Positions 51,863 to 62,019 of a stretch of 64,000 bases of DNA are shown here, piece after piece. Source of the stretch: Limnomonas spitsbergensis (taxonomy: Eukaryota > Chlorophyta > Chlorophyceae > Chlamydomonadales). The first letter of the stretch is position 1; every line of letters begins with the position of its first letter. The stretch covers positions 5,616,001-5,680,000 of the forward strand of contig JAYJMM010000036.1 of the NCBI GenBank assembly GCA_037349105.1, written 5' to 3'. The position numbers were made by a program, and so were the translations under genes. The notes under the pieces were generated by a model, which saw nothing but the letters and a program-made list of their open reading frames with translations, had not been told where the DNA came from and searched no databases.

Positions 51863-52210
51863 GGCAGTGGCTGACGCCAGACGGGCGGGTCAGTTACACA
51901 CCGCAACGTACGGTATGATTGTACCGCACATATTCACCGCGATTCACTGGCGATTCACCGCAACAGCCTGGCTGATCCTCAGCTATCTCAGCTCATATAG
52001 ATATATGGCAGACAATTTTCGCATTGTCTGTTGGCCGCGTCGTGCTGTTCGCCCATTGATGTCATCGAATGTGCCGTACACGTGTCTGCGCGGATGCTAG
52101 ATAGATTCCTCGTCGGACTGCTGGATCATGCCAATCACTTGCTAGCCCCAAATACTGGAAGCGCATCAGAGTAAGACCGCTGGTTAGTTCTGACACCGGC
52201 GTGCTCTGTG
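51863..52210 (+). promoter_or_regulatory. Upstream region of the coiled-coil gene
   Basis: Between the element end and the ATG at 52211. An AT-rich CATATAGATATATGG lies near 51995 and is a possible TATA-type site. Repeated GATTCACCGC blocks lie at 51938-51962. Assignment as promoter is inferred from position. Confidence 0.35.
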
Positions 52211-52248
52211 ATGAGCGTCAGCGTCCTGAGGGAGCTGGATGAGCTTCG
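52211..52248 (+). CDS. Coiled-coil gene exon 1
   Basis: MSVSVLRELDEL plus two bases of Arg, donor TTCG/GTGCGG. It fits exon 2 (one base, then SMLNTPKKVFSVG) in phase. Confidence 0.65.
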
Positions 52249-55200
52249 GTGCGGACCAGGAGCTTTCACAAATTCGATGATGCGCTTTATGATGTTAAAT
52301 TATGAATGAATGATTGATGGTGGTTGCAACAGATCCATGCTGAACACGCCCAAGAAAGTCTTCTCTGTCGGTCCCCACTTCGACTCACCTCGCCCCGGCC
52401 AGTCTTTCAGTGCGGCAGCTACGTCTCCCTCGGGTCCGGTAGCGGAGACATACTCATACGCACTCAACAGCGCAGAGGTGGGGCTGTGCAGTGTGAAATA
52501 ATAAGCGCCATAATGACCATGCATGGAAACTTGCATGTATGGGGGCTGATGCAGTGACGCCTTCAACACTCCTTGTACGAGCATTCTTGGCTGCATGTTG
52601 AATTTATTCCTTCTCGCCGGACTGAGAGCTGAGCTGCCCGATACACTCACATGGCTAGTTTTGCATGCCCTGCTCCGCCTCCTCCTCGTCAGAGACGAAG
52701 TTCGTGAGGGCGCTCCCCCTGCCCGGCTGTCAAGTGCAGAACAGCATGCACCGCCTGGGACAGGCTGCCAGGTCATCAACCATTTGGATGTGCAATAATC
52801 CGCCTCCTTCTGCTTCTCTTGGAGTGCAGAAGATTTTAGATTGCTTGGGCCGGGCCATTGAGGCTGCTGAGGAAGTGAGGACGGATGAGATGGGTGCAGC
52901 CCTCTCCCTGTTATTGCCCCTTTTTAAACCCTAAACCCTTAACCCTGAAACCTGAACCAACTGTGGGATATAGAAGAGCGTAGATCGCCTGGGCCGTGCC
53001 ATCGAGCATGCCGAGGATGAAATGGATGCAGCCATTCGCCGCACCACAGAGGTTCACAAGAGCACCCTGAGGCAGAAGGAGATGGAGCTGCAGGAGATGC
53101 AACGACTGTCACAGGTATGAAGCGCCGCCCACTAAATCCTGAACCCTTTACCCTAATCTGAGCCTATTCGCCGCATAGCTTAGAGTAAACAAGAGCAAGT
53201 ATCTTGATGCCTAAGGTGCATGAGCGGTGGCCTTGGCCCGCGCTCATCAGAGCGGATGTGCATTGGAGGGAAACGGGGCGCTGCAAATGATGAGGGGGGC
53301 ACAGAGGCTGCTGTATGGGAGGGTTGCTAGGCTGATCAACCCGAAAGCTTACACCCTGAACACGTCGCGTGAGGAAGATGCTGAGTAGTGCTGTGCAATT
53401 GCGCCGTAATTCAGACATTGAGCAAGTTATTACGGACCTTAAGAAGTAAAAGTAGCTGGATTTGCCTCAAATTTACGGTAACTGTAACTCATCTATGTAA
53501 TCCCGCCACCGTAAGGACCGTAAGCGGCACAGCACTGAGGTTGAGGCTGCTGCTTAGCCCTCAGGCCACTATTGTTTGCAGCTGATTGTTATGAAGGCTC
53601 GGGCTAGACATTCCGCGGAGGCTCAGGCTCAATTCCCTGCTGTATTTTTAGTAGAACATTCCAGCTAAACCTGTGCCGTATCGTGCCGCGTAGTGCTACC
53701 TTGGCTAGATCCTCTGTCATGCAGTCAGGGGGGCTTGTGTGCATCCTGATGCTGTGTTGACACTGCTGATATTATGGCTTAAGCTGTTCTATTTACTCAA
53801 ATTCCTTCCCTGTTCCGCTAAATTGGGTCTCAGGGGCACTGAGCATGTCCTGACCAGGGAACGGATCCGGAATGAAAGTTCGCTTTTTTTTCTGCCGAAC
53901 TTTCGACAGGGAAAGGCCCCGTCCCGGCCTCCGCAGCCCCTTGTCTGGGGAGACAAGTTCGAACCTCTAAGTGGCAGGTCCCTTGTCCTGACCAGGGACT
54001 CAGGATACGGCCGGTATTGGCCAAAACACTCTTATCATAACGTATCGTTTTGAATTGTATGGGTACGGTATACTACGGTGCATGACTGAAAATCCTTACC
54101 TTTATCCCGTACCAGGCCAAATTCCCGTATCGTATCGTAGCGTGTCGTATCACAGCATTCCATATCTTGCGTCCCTGGTCCTGACACCAAGGTGATCCTG
54201 TCCCATGCACCGTGCTGCGCTGGTCCTTGCTTAATGGTTACACATCGTGAACCGTTAACCCTACGCACCGTACTGACCTGGTCCTGGCACCCAGCTGGTC
54301 AGAAAGGGAGCCTATCTTATACAGCCCATTCGCTGACTCTGAACCCTAAACCCTAGACCCTAGCCTTGACCCCGATCATCTAGGCAGGGGGGCTGTGCAT
54401 GTTGACCCACCTGATCCTGGAGAAGAATTAAGCAACAAAATCTGCTGCGTTTCTAGTGACGTTGTTACAAACTTAACCACCCGCAGGCTTTTCGAAAGGG
54501 CCAGGCAGAGCGAACCTGGGGGAGACCATCATCCAAGACCAGTGTTGTGCTGGCACGGAGATGTGCATATTCCGATGCTTTGTTCATCCATGCCTATGCA
54601 ACACCTGTCGTCGATTCGTGGCGATGCAGATATCGAAAACCCTAAATCCCTATCCACCCTAAACCCTAAACAAACACAGGCCAAAGAGCGTGGGCCTCAC
54701 AGGGTTCAAAGTATCAAACCCTGCACCCGTAAACCTCGAGTCCCAAACCCTGAACCCCGAAACACACAGGCCAAGGAACGTACGGTTGAGAAATGAAACC
54801 CTACATCCTGCACACATTACCCCTTAGCTTTAAAACCTGAACCCTAAGCTTTAAACCCTAAACTCCTAAACACACAGGCCAAGGAGCGTACAATTGAGGG
54901 CCTCAGAGACACGCTTGTGACCACAAAGAGGGCCTACGAGGGCCGGTTGGCCCAGACCGAGGAAGCGCTCGCGCTCAGAGGCGCAGAGGTGGGCAGTTTT
55001 TTTGTCAAATGTCTCCGGGGTTTATCAGTGCTGTGCGATTGCGCCGTGATTCGGAAATTGTGTAATCAGTTACAGTCCCTTCCTTTTCAAAGTAGCTGAA
55101 TCTGCCTTTTTACCATCACTGAAACCTAGCCTCCCTCCCTCCCTGTCCCTCCCTATCTCCTACTAAGCAGGTCACTACAGATCAGGTGAGCCTCCCTCCC

Positions 55201-58200
55201 TCCCTCCCTCCCTGTCCCTCCCTATATCCTACTAAGCAGGCCACTACATATCAGGAGAGCCTCCATCCCTCCCTCCATGTCCCTCCACATCTCCTACTAA
55301 GCAGGTCACTACAGCACAGGCGAGCCCCCCCTCCTCCCTCCCTCTCTCCCTCCCTCCCTACCTACCTCGCTGTTTCTACTACGTTCTGCTTTGCCTCAAT
55401 ATATCTCCTACACAGGCACTGCAAAGCTGCAGCTCAGGCGACCCTCCCTCCCTCCCTGTCCCCCCCTATCTCCTTCTAAGCAGGCCACCACAGCTCAGGA
55501 GGGCCTGAGGGCAGCCCACGCCGAGCTTCAGTCTTCCAAGCTGCACTTGCAGCAGGTGCTGGCTACACACGCTGACGAGATGAAGGAGTGTCGGCGACAG
55601 GAGAGAGATCTGCAGGTGGGGGGTGGGGGAGGAGAGGGGGGATGCTAGGAGAGGAAGGTGGCATGAGAGAGAGATGCAGGTTGGGGGGGGGGGGGGGAGA
55701 GGGGGGATGCTAGGAGAGGAAGGTGGCATGAGAGGGATATGCAGGCTGGGGGGGGAGGGAGGAGAGGGGGGATGCTAGGAGAGGAAGGTAGCATGAGAGG
55801 GAGTTGCAGGTGGGGGGGGAGGGAGGAGAGGGGAGATGCTAGGAGAGGAAGGTGGCATGAGAGGGAGATGCAGGTGGGGGGGGGGGGGAGGGAGGAGAGG
55901 GGGGATGCTAGGAGAGGAAGGTGGCATGAGAGAGAGATGCAGGTTGGGGAGGAGGGAGGAGAGGGGGGATGCTAGGAGAGGAAGGTGGCATGAGAGAGAG
56001 ATGCAGGTTGGGGGGGAGGGAGGAGAGGGGGGATGCTAGGAGAGGAATGTGGCATGAGAGAGAGATGCAGGTTGGGGGGGAGGGAGGAGAGGGGGGATGC
56101 TAGGAGAGGAAGGTGGCAAAAGTGAAAGATGCAGGTTGGGGGGGAGGGAGGAGAGGGGGGATGCTAGGAGAGGAAGGTGGCATGAGAGAGAGATGCAGGT
56201 TGGGGGGGAGGGAGGAGAGGGGGGATGCTAGGAGAGGAAGGGGGCATGAGAGGGATATGCAGGCTGGGGGGGGAGGGAGGAGAGGGGGGTTCTAGAAGAG
56301 GAAGGTGGCTTGAGAGGGAGATGCAGGTTGGGGGGCTGGGAGGCGAGGGAGGATGCTAGGAGAGGAAGGTGGCTTGAGAGAGAGATGCAGGTTGGGGGGG
56401 GGGGGATGCTAGGAGAGGAAGGTGGCATGAGAGGGAGATGCAGGTTGGGGGGGAGGGAGGAGAGGGGGGATGCTAGGAGAGGAAGGTGGCATGAGAGAGA
56501 GATGCAGGTTGGGGGGGGGGGGAGGAGAGGGGGGATGCTAGGAGAGGGAGGTGGCATGAGAGGGAGATGCAGGTGGGGGGGGAGGGAGGAGAGGGGGGAT
56601 GCTAGGAGAGGAAGGTGGCATGAGAGAGAGATGCAGGTGGGGGGGGAGGGAGGAGAGGGGGGATGCTAGGAGAGGGAGGTGGCATGAGAGGGAGATGCAG
56701 GTGGGGGGGGAGGGAGGAGAGGGGGGATGCTAGGAGAGGAAGGTGGCATGAGATAGAGATGCAGGTTGGGGGGGAGGGAGGAGAGGGGGGATGCTAGGAG
56801 AGGAAGGTGGCAAGAGAGAGAGATGCAGGTTGGGGGGGGGAGGGAGGAGAGGGGGGATGCTAGGAAAGGGAGGTGGCATGAGAGGGAGATGCAGGTGGGG
56901 AGGGAGGGAGGAGAGGGGGGATGCTAGGAGAGGAAGGTGGCATGAGATAGAGATGCAGGTTGGGGGGGAGGGAGGAGAGGGGGGATGCTAGGAGAGGAAG
57001 GTGGCATGAGATAGAGATGCAGGTTGGGGGGGAGGGAGGAGAGGGAGGGTGCTAGGAGAGGAAGGTGGCTTGAGCGAGAGATGCAGGTTGGTGGGGAGGG
57101 AGGAGAGGGGGGATGCTAGAAGAGGGAGGTGGCATGAGAGGGAGATGCTGGTGGGGGGGGGAGGGAGGAGAGGGGGGATGCTAGGAGAGGAAGGTGGCAT
57201 GAGTGGGAGATGCAGGTTGGGGGGGAGGGAGGAGAGGGGGGATGCTAGGAGAGGGAGGTGGCATGAGAGGGAGATGCAGGTTGGGGGGGAGGAAGGAGAG
57301 GGGGGATGCTAGGAAAGGGAGGTGGCATGAGAGGGAGATGCAGGTTGGGGGGGAGGGAGGAGAGGGGGGATGCTAGGAGAGGAAGGGGGCATGAGAGGGA
57401 GATGCAGTTTGGGGGGGAGGGAGGAGAGGGGGGATGCTAGGAGAGGAAGGTGCTATGAGTGGGAGATGCAGGTTGGGGGGGAGGGAGGTGAGGGGGGGTG
57501 CTAGGAGAGGAAGGTGACATGAGATAGAGATGCAGGTTGGGGGGGAGGGAGGAGAGGGGGGATGCTAGGGGAGGAAGGTGGCATGCGAGGGAGATGCAGG
57601 TGGGGGGAGAGGGAGGAGAGGGGGGATGCTAGGAGAGGGATGAAGCGTGAGAGGGAGCTGCAACTTGGTTGGGGAGGTGAGGAGGTGAGGAGGCAGACAA
57701 GCCACCTAGTTTCAGTTTCCCTGCTGACCCGTAGGAAGTGATGGGAAAAGTGATGTGGTCAGGCACTATGGAAGACAATAAAGGGCAGTGACACGAATAT
57801 TATAGAATCAATCATTTGGAGCTGAAAGGGCAGCACCAGCCTGCCCTCCTGAGATGCAAAAGCCTGCCAGGCCTACACTTCCTGTAAGTGTGGTATGCAA
57901 GCCTTGTGTGCCGACCTCAATATACGGTATGCAAGTACATAGGCTTATATGGAAAGCAAGTGTATGGGTCTAGCCAGCTCTAATGATGACCCATGATGGT
58001 TTTGGGTTCATTAAGGACATCAGGCTTGCTTGCCTGATGAGGGGAAGGTTGCATGTATGGCGTATCCTTAACTGGTAGTTCTAACGCCTATACCTAAGGA
58101 TCCGACTAATTTCAAGAAGGAGCGGAAACTACACGTTGGTCTTACTTACCTGATGAGTGGGAGGAGCCTCTCAGACCCCTGCCTCTCAGACCCCTTCCTC

Positions 58201-58799
58201 TCAGACTCCTGCCTCTCAGACCAGGATGGGAATGAAAAGTTTTCACGCTAGTCGCCAAACATGCCCGTTAGACGATCTTACCGGGCTCAGCCCAGCCTTC
58301 CTGTTTCTTAAACCCCTAAACCCTAAACTCAGGTCAGTGTGCGAGCGGGTGGGGACGAGTCGTCCCGACTGGGCGCCCAGCTGCGCACCGAGCGCGAGGA
58401 TCGGCAGGTCGCCCGCCGCGAGTGCGAGGAGCTGCGCAGGCGGGCAGAGATGCTGGCGGAGGAGCTGCGGGTGGCACGGGGGGACGCGAGGATTGCACAG
58501 GTGGACAGGGCTTAAGTTCAGGGTTCGGTGCCTTTACCAGGGTTTAGGTTTCAGCGCCCTAGCCAGACACTAGGTCTCTGTTGGGGTCCCAGCTGGTAAG
58601 GATGCCAAGGGAGTGGTTAAGGGTCGAGGGTTGAGGGCTTGCAACTGCCATCGATGAGTGGTGTTGTCCAGAGGTGTTGAGTTAGGAATCCGGAAAGAGG
58701 CGCTCAATTGAGAACCTTAAACCTCCTCTCGATATCTCACAGAAATCTCACGGAAAATCTTCCTGGACCGTCAGGCCGTCGCCCTTTGCGGAAATACCT

Positions 58800-58852
<53 letters not shown>

Positions 58853-60983
58853 CCATTCCCTCCTCCCACGGTGTTCACCTTTTAGCGGGCAGAGGACGGG
58901 ACTGATGTCAAATATTCTACGGGGATCCTGGTGTTGATATGGACGGTAACTGTGAGGACGCGTCTTCGGCTCATGCCGCACAGTTTCCTTGAAACCCTCA
59001 CGCCCATGCGGGGCGTACCTCTCCCTCTTACATGAACCATGATGGGTACATCCATCTCCGAGCCTGTGATATGGTTTAGGGTTATGGAAACGCACCCAAA
59101 CCCTTAAAAACCCGGAGTCCATCTCCGAGCCTGTGATATGGTTTAGGGTTATGGAAACACACCGAAACCCTTAAAAACCCGGAGTCCATCTCCGAGCCTA
59201 TGATATGGTTTAGGGTTATGGAAACGCACCCAAACCCTTAAAACCCGGAGTCCATCTCCGAGCCTGTGATATGGTTTAGGGTTATGGAAACGCACCCAAA
59301 CCTGAAACCCGGAGTCCATCCCCGAGGCATGTGATTTTGGGAGGCAGGAGCCTCAAGGCCTCAAAACCTTGTCCACACCGTCGAGTCCTTCAGCAAACGG
59401 CTTAATTACCCTCAACCACCCTCAACCACCCTCAAAATTCCTCAACACTCAACCACCCTCAACCCGCAGGAGAGGGCTGAGGCTGAGGCGCATGACCTGA
59501 GCCAGAAGTTGAGGGCGGAGAAGAGCCTGCGCAAGGCTGCGAAAAGTGGCTGAGGGCGGAGCTCAGGTCGAGGGTGAGCATTCGTTTTGCATGCACAGTC
59601 TTTCTTTTTTCGCGACTCGGCTACATATCAGCTACACTCCGGCCGCTGGCCGGAGGCCTCTTTCGTGGCCAGCTTTGCTGATTTGTTCACCAGTCATAGG
59701 CTGGTCCAGGTTGGGTCCTCATTGGGCCTTCGGCGGCCGCGGGGCGGACTTCCGCAGTTGGACTGGTAGCTGAAAAATGAAATACGGTCGTGTGCAGGCG
59801 CAGGAGACCACCTCCCGCAGGACGCCAGGCAGCGACCACTGTGGGGCGATGGGGACCAAACCTTGACGGGCTAACAGCCGGTGCCCAGGCCCAGGCTGGC
59901 CGGCCCGGCCAGCCCAGGCCCGGCTCGACTAATCCGGCCGGCCCAGGCCCAGGCCGGCCCAGCCCGTGCCCCAGACCCAGGCGCCTTGCTTCACCAAGCC
60001 TCTCCAGCCGTAGATGCTTAAAGTCGTTTTGGGTTCCTTTTATGTTAAAATCAAGCGAGGTTCTTATTGATTTGAAAAATTGATTCAGTGATGTAGCTGA
60101 ACTCCGGCTGAAGCACACTGACGTACACGTTGGAGCAGGGCTGGACATTGTTAGCTTGGGGCATGGGTTAAGGAGGCCACCTGGTTGCACTGCTGCTAGT
60201 AAGTTGGGACCCCTCATCGAACTTAATTGTGCGTGTTGGTGTTACCCCTTGTTCCCCAGGGGAGGGGGGGAACCATGAAAAGACGCACCCATGGGTAAGC
60301 CGCAAAGCAAGTCAGACGCCCTGAAATAAGTTTATGTAATAATGTTACGTTATTGGAAAATCGTAGTTTTATGCGTACTCATGGCTGGTATGCCACTTGT
60401 CATGGATTGCTGATTTATGTACCGTATGTCAATACCCGCCCTCATGTCCTGGCCTCCCTGCTGTATTCGTATTCAGGAGGAATACGACACGCTGCTGACC
60501 GCCATCCGCGAGACTGCGACGATCAAGCCCGCTCGGCCAGCCGACGACTACGGGCCGAGCAGGAACAGTTTCCTGACAGGCGGGGCGGGCGGCGGCCACA
60601 GCGTGGTTGGCAGCGAGATGCTCCTGCCTGCGCCCTTAGCCAAGATCCCTGCCGCCTCGAGCGATGTAGAGGTGCTGCTGAGGGACCTGAAGGCGTCGAG
60701 GGCCTCGGCGGTGGGCAGGCTGCAGCAGACCCCGGCAGCTGCGGCTGTCGAGGCTGCCTACGCCAGGCATAGGGACATGGTGGGCAGCGGCAGCGGTACT
60801 TCGCCCAGGTATCGCGACTTTGACGACGGCGGTGGGGTGGGTGGGGGGGGTACTCCGCCAGGTACGTTGCGCGGCGAATCGGAGGCTGCAAAGCGGAAGC
60901 TGGAGCGGGAGAACAGGGAGCTGAGGGCAGAGGTGGCGGCTGCCAGGAGGCTGCTGCAGGAGAGGGGTGCTGGGGGGAGATGA
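52211..60983 (+). CDS. Coiled-coil protein, 9 exons, about 484 aa, one frameshift
   Basis: Exons: 52211-52248, 52333-52477, 52659-52771, 52979-53114, 54878-54988, 55484-55615, 58333-58500, 59470-59573, 60477-60983. Start MSVSVLRELDELRSMLNTPK, then a Pro/Ser-rich head. From exon 4 on the protein is almost all heptad-like coiled coil, rich in E/R/Q/L (RLGRAIEHAEDEMDAAIRRT, LRRRAEMLAEELRVARGDAR). A linker with Gly runs and a last helix (KRKLERENRELRAEVAAARR) follow before the stop. I do not recognise the family; such proteins are often cytoskeletal or centriole/ciliary, but that is a guess. Exon 8 needs one extra base (A4 to A5 at about 59551) to stay open. Introns hold junction-derived satellites and an organellar rRNA fragment. 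Confidence 0.78.
52333..52477 (+). CDS. Coiled-coil gene exon 2
   Basis: Acceptor TTGCAACAG; SMLNTPKKVFSVGPHFDSPR ... TYSYALNSAE; donor GAG/GTGGGG. Strong G/C in third codon positions. Confidence 0.78.
52659..52771 (+). CDS. Coiled-coil gene exon 3
   Basis: Reads ETKFVRALPLPGCQVQNSMH-RLGQAA to the donor CCAG/GTCATC. The start at ATGGCTAG is chosen because it is in phase; another AG 30 bases on is possible. Confidence 0.6.
52828..52925 (+). pseudogene. Decayed copy of exon 4 start
   Basis: AAGATTTTAGATTGCTTGGG-CCGGGCCATTGAGGCTGCTG parallels the true exon 4 (GTAGATCGCCTGGGCCGTGC). It keeps an open frame (ILDCLGRAIEAAEEVRTDEM) and a GCAG before it. It ends in CCCTAAACCC filler. Confidence 0.88.
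52979..53114 (+). CDS. Coiled-coil gene exon 4
   Basis: VDRLGRAIEHAEDEMDAAIR ... LRQKEMELQEMQRLSQ, donor CAG/GTATGA. The AG used could be GATATAG or GAAGAG; the second fits phase. Confidence 0.82.
53388..53540 (+). repeat. Dispersed element D, copy 2
   Basis: GTGCTGTGCAATTGCGCCGT, TTATTACGGACCTT, GTAGCTGGATTTGCCT, TTACGGTAACTG in order, as at 24474. Confidence 0.6.
54655..54877 (+). repeat. Two decayed copies of exon 5 start in CCCTAAA filler
   Basis: CACAGGCCAAAGAGCGTGGG (about 54676) and CACAGGCCAAGGAACGTACG (about 54767) precede the true CACAGGCCAAGGAGCGTACA (54873). Each is separated by CCCTAAACC-type DNA and keeps the AG. Confidence 0.92.
54878..54988 (+). CDS. Coiled-coil gene exon 5
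   Basis: Thirty-seven codons, phase 0: AKERTIEGLRDTLVTTKRAY then EGRLAQTEEALALRGAE, donor GAG/GTGGGC. Confidence 0.85.
55028..55125 (+). repeat. Dispersed element D, copy 3 (partial)
   Basis: GTGCTGTGCGATTGCGCCGT, AGTTACAGTCCCTT and GTAGCTGAATCTGCCT in the same order as the other copies. Confidence 0.55.
55150..55483 (+). repeat. Four decayed copies of exon 6 start in CCCT filler
   Basis: CTAAGCAGGTCACTACAGAT, CTAAGCAGGCCACTACATAT, CTAAGCAGGTCACTACAGCA and ACACAGGCACTGCAAAGCTG each begin with an AG. Each copies the true CTAAGCAGGCCACCACAGCT at 55478, followed by CCTCCCTCCC filler. Confidence 0.93.
55484..55615 (+). CDS. Coiled-coil gene exon 6
   Basis: Forty-four codons, phase 0: ATTAQEGLRAAHAELQSSKL ... 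HADEMKECRRQERDLQ, donor CAG/GTGGGG. Both its edges have been tandemly copied. Confidence 0.88.
55616..57670 (+). repeat. 65-69-bp array of exon 6 donor, about 30 copies
   Basis: The true junction is GGAGAGAGATCTGCAG/GTGG. Each unit repeats it as GAGAGAGAGATGCAG/GTTGG or GAGAGGGAGATGCAG/GTGG, followed by GGGGAGGGAGGAGAGGGGGG and ATGCTAGGAGAGGAAGGTGG. It keeps a CAG/GT donor in nearly every copy. Confidence 0.95.
57671..58332. other. Intron, unique, with a CTCTCAGACCCCTGC repeat
   Basis: Four copies of a 15-bp CTCTCAGACYCCTGC at 58170-58222. Otherwise nothing seen. Confidence 0.5.
58333..58500 (+). CDS. Coiled-coil gene exon 7
   Basis: Fifty-six codons from VSVRAGGDESSRLGAQLRTE to AEELRVARGDARIAQ, acceptor AAACTCAG after CCCTAAACCCTAAA, donor CAG/GTGGAC. 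Confidence 0.85.
58745..58865 (-). rRNA. Organellar/bacterial-type SSU rRNA fragment (nuclear insertion)
   Basis: The minus strand contains GGTCAGCCACACTGGGACTG, AGACACGGCCCAGACTCCTA and CGGGAGGCAGCAGTGAGGTA, then TTTCCGCAAAGGGCGACGGC-CTGACGG. This is the universal bacterial-type 16S segment (around E. coli 315-400). Only about 120 bases are clear. It sits in an intron of a nuclear gene, so it is a plastid- or mitochondrion-derived insertion, not a working rRNA gene. The exact edges are uncertain. Confidence 0.85.
59060..59330. repeat. 83-86-bp tandem repeat, about 4 copies
   Basis: The unit holds GAGCCTGTGATATGGTTTAG-GGTTATGGAAACGCACCC and AAACCCGGAGTCCATCTCC. It lies just beyond the rRNA fragment. 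Confidence 0.9.
59470..59573 (+). CDS. Coiled-coil gene exon 8, frameshifted
   Basis: ERAEAEAHDLSQKLRAEKSL-RKAA, then an in-frame TGA. One more A in the AAAA run at 59551-59554 restores KKWLRAELRSR up to the ideal donor AGG/GTGAGC. The next exon (EEYDTLL) then fits in phase 0. Either an assembly error or a recent mutation. Confidence 0.7.
59610..59790 (+). mobile_element. SINE-like dispersed element, copy 3
   Basis: ATATCAGCTACACTCCGGCC, GCTGGCCGGAGGCC, TGGGCCTTCGGCGGC and GGTAGCTG match 1990-2185. It lies directly behind exon 8. Confidence 0.65.
59791..60476. other. Last intron, with GGCCCAGGCC-rich patch
   Basis: CCCAGGCC/GGCCGGCC repeats at 59880-59990; otherwise unremarkable. Confidence 0.5.
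60477..60983 (+). CDS. Coiled-coil gene exon 9 (last)
   Basis: Acceptor GTATTCAG; EEYDTLLTAIRETATIKPAR ... RENRELRAEVAAARRLLQER and TGA. High G/C third positions; a 19-residue Gly/Asp-rich linker near GTSPRYRDFDDGGGVGGGG. Confidence 0.87.
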   Translation, partial: EEYDTLLTAIRETATIKPARPADDYGPSRNSFLTGGAGGGHSVVGSEMLLPAPLAKIPAASSDVEVLLRDLKASRASAVGRLQQTPAAAAVEAAYARHRDMVGSGSGTSPRYRDFDDGGGVGGGGTPPGTLRGESEAAKRKLERENRELRAEVAAARRLLQERGAGGR

Positions 60984-61244
60984 GCCAGCCGCCGCGGCGG
61001 CGGGGAGATCGTGGCAACAAGGCGGCTAACAATTACTTTTGTTGATATTTATTTGTTTCCCGATCTTGGCTGATATTGCCTAAGAAACGATCATGCATGA
61101 TCATGCCGATGTGTTTGTGGGAGCACATCGGCAAGATCATGCACAAATTATTTCTTAGGGGTGGCTTGGTGTGGGGTCTTGACGGATGGGGTCTATCTTG
61201 GGGGGGATCTCGGGCTCCCACCGTTGCGCACTGCTTTAATTCCA

Positions 61245-61439
61245 TACCGTAGATTTGATTTGCCTTTCCTCGGGCATTTTTTTTTAATGCTGCCCTCAAG
61301 GCAAACTGTCGACGAAAACTCTTCATTTCTTACTTAAAACTGGCCGTTGGACACAACCTGGACACAGGATAATTAGTAAATTCATGGATCCCTCGATCCC
61401 AAACAATGTCCCTTGTGAGGTAAGGCAAAGCAAATGGTA
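61245..61439. mobile_element. MITE family B, copy 3 (195 bp)
   Basis: Ends TACCGTAGATTTGATTTGCC and AGGCAAAGCAAATGGTA are inverted copies. The internal AATGCTGCCCTCAAGGCAAA matches 19905-20095. Confidence 0.82.
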
Positions 61440-61565
61440 GTTATCTAAAAGGACGAACAGGAAAAAGGAAGCCAACTGTCGAATTTCTAATTCCGAAGAT
61501 AAAGCAGTGCATGCACTTTTGAATTGGCGGGATCACTGAGCCGCTTCGGTTTCTCATTCAGGGTT

Positions 61566-61815
61566 CGTGACCACATATTCTACCGCCAAGGTCATGGCTT
61601 TTGACGTCACAACTGTGGGCCCTTCTCAGCGATGTGTGTGCCTGAATGTCTGGTTGTGATCAAAGGAAAGTACCAGGGTCAAGGTGCAACACTGTGAAAT
61701 TGTGTGTGACGGTTTTACAGTCCAGCAGAGCATCACATTCCCGGCCTGATGAAGACATCTTTGGCTGCCGAGGTCAAAGCTTATGACGTCACAACTGTGT
61801 GCCCTGCTCAAAAGG
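61566..61815. repeat. Two copies of a 45-bp segment with TGACGTCA
   Basis: GACGTCACAACTGTG with similar flanks (CCAAGGTCATGGCTTT / CCGAGGTCAAAGCTTA) occurs at 61602 and 61784. TGACGTCA is a palindromic CRE-like octamer; no function is claimed. Confidence 0.6.
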
Positions 61816-62019
61816 CTCGGACATGTGGGCGCCAAAGTCAGTGGCGGAGCCTGCAATCCGGCTGCAAGCTTTATGCAGCCTTTGCCCATCGCTTTCAGAT
61901 AGCCTAACAATCGGTCCCAAGCTTCTACCAAAACATAAGTAGGAACTAACATGCCAAATGATCTCCCAACAGCTCTACTCTTGGATGCACCGCATATGAC
62001 AGCCCCATACCTGTATTGT

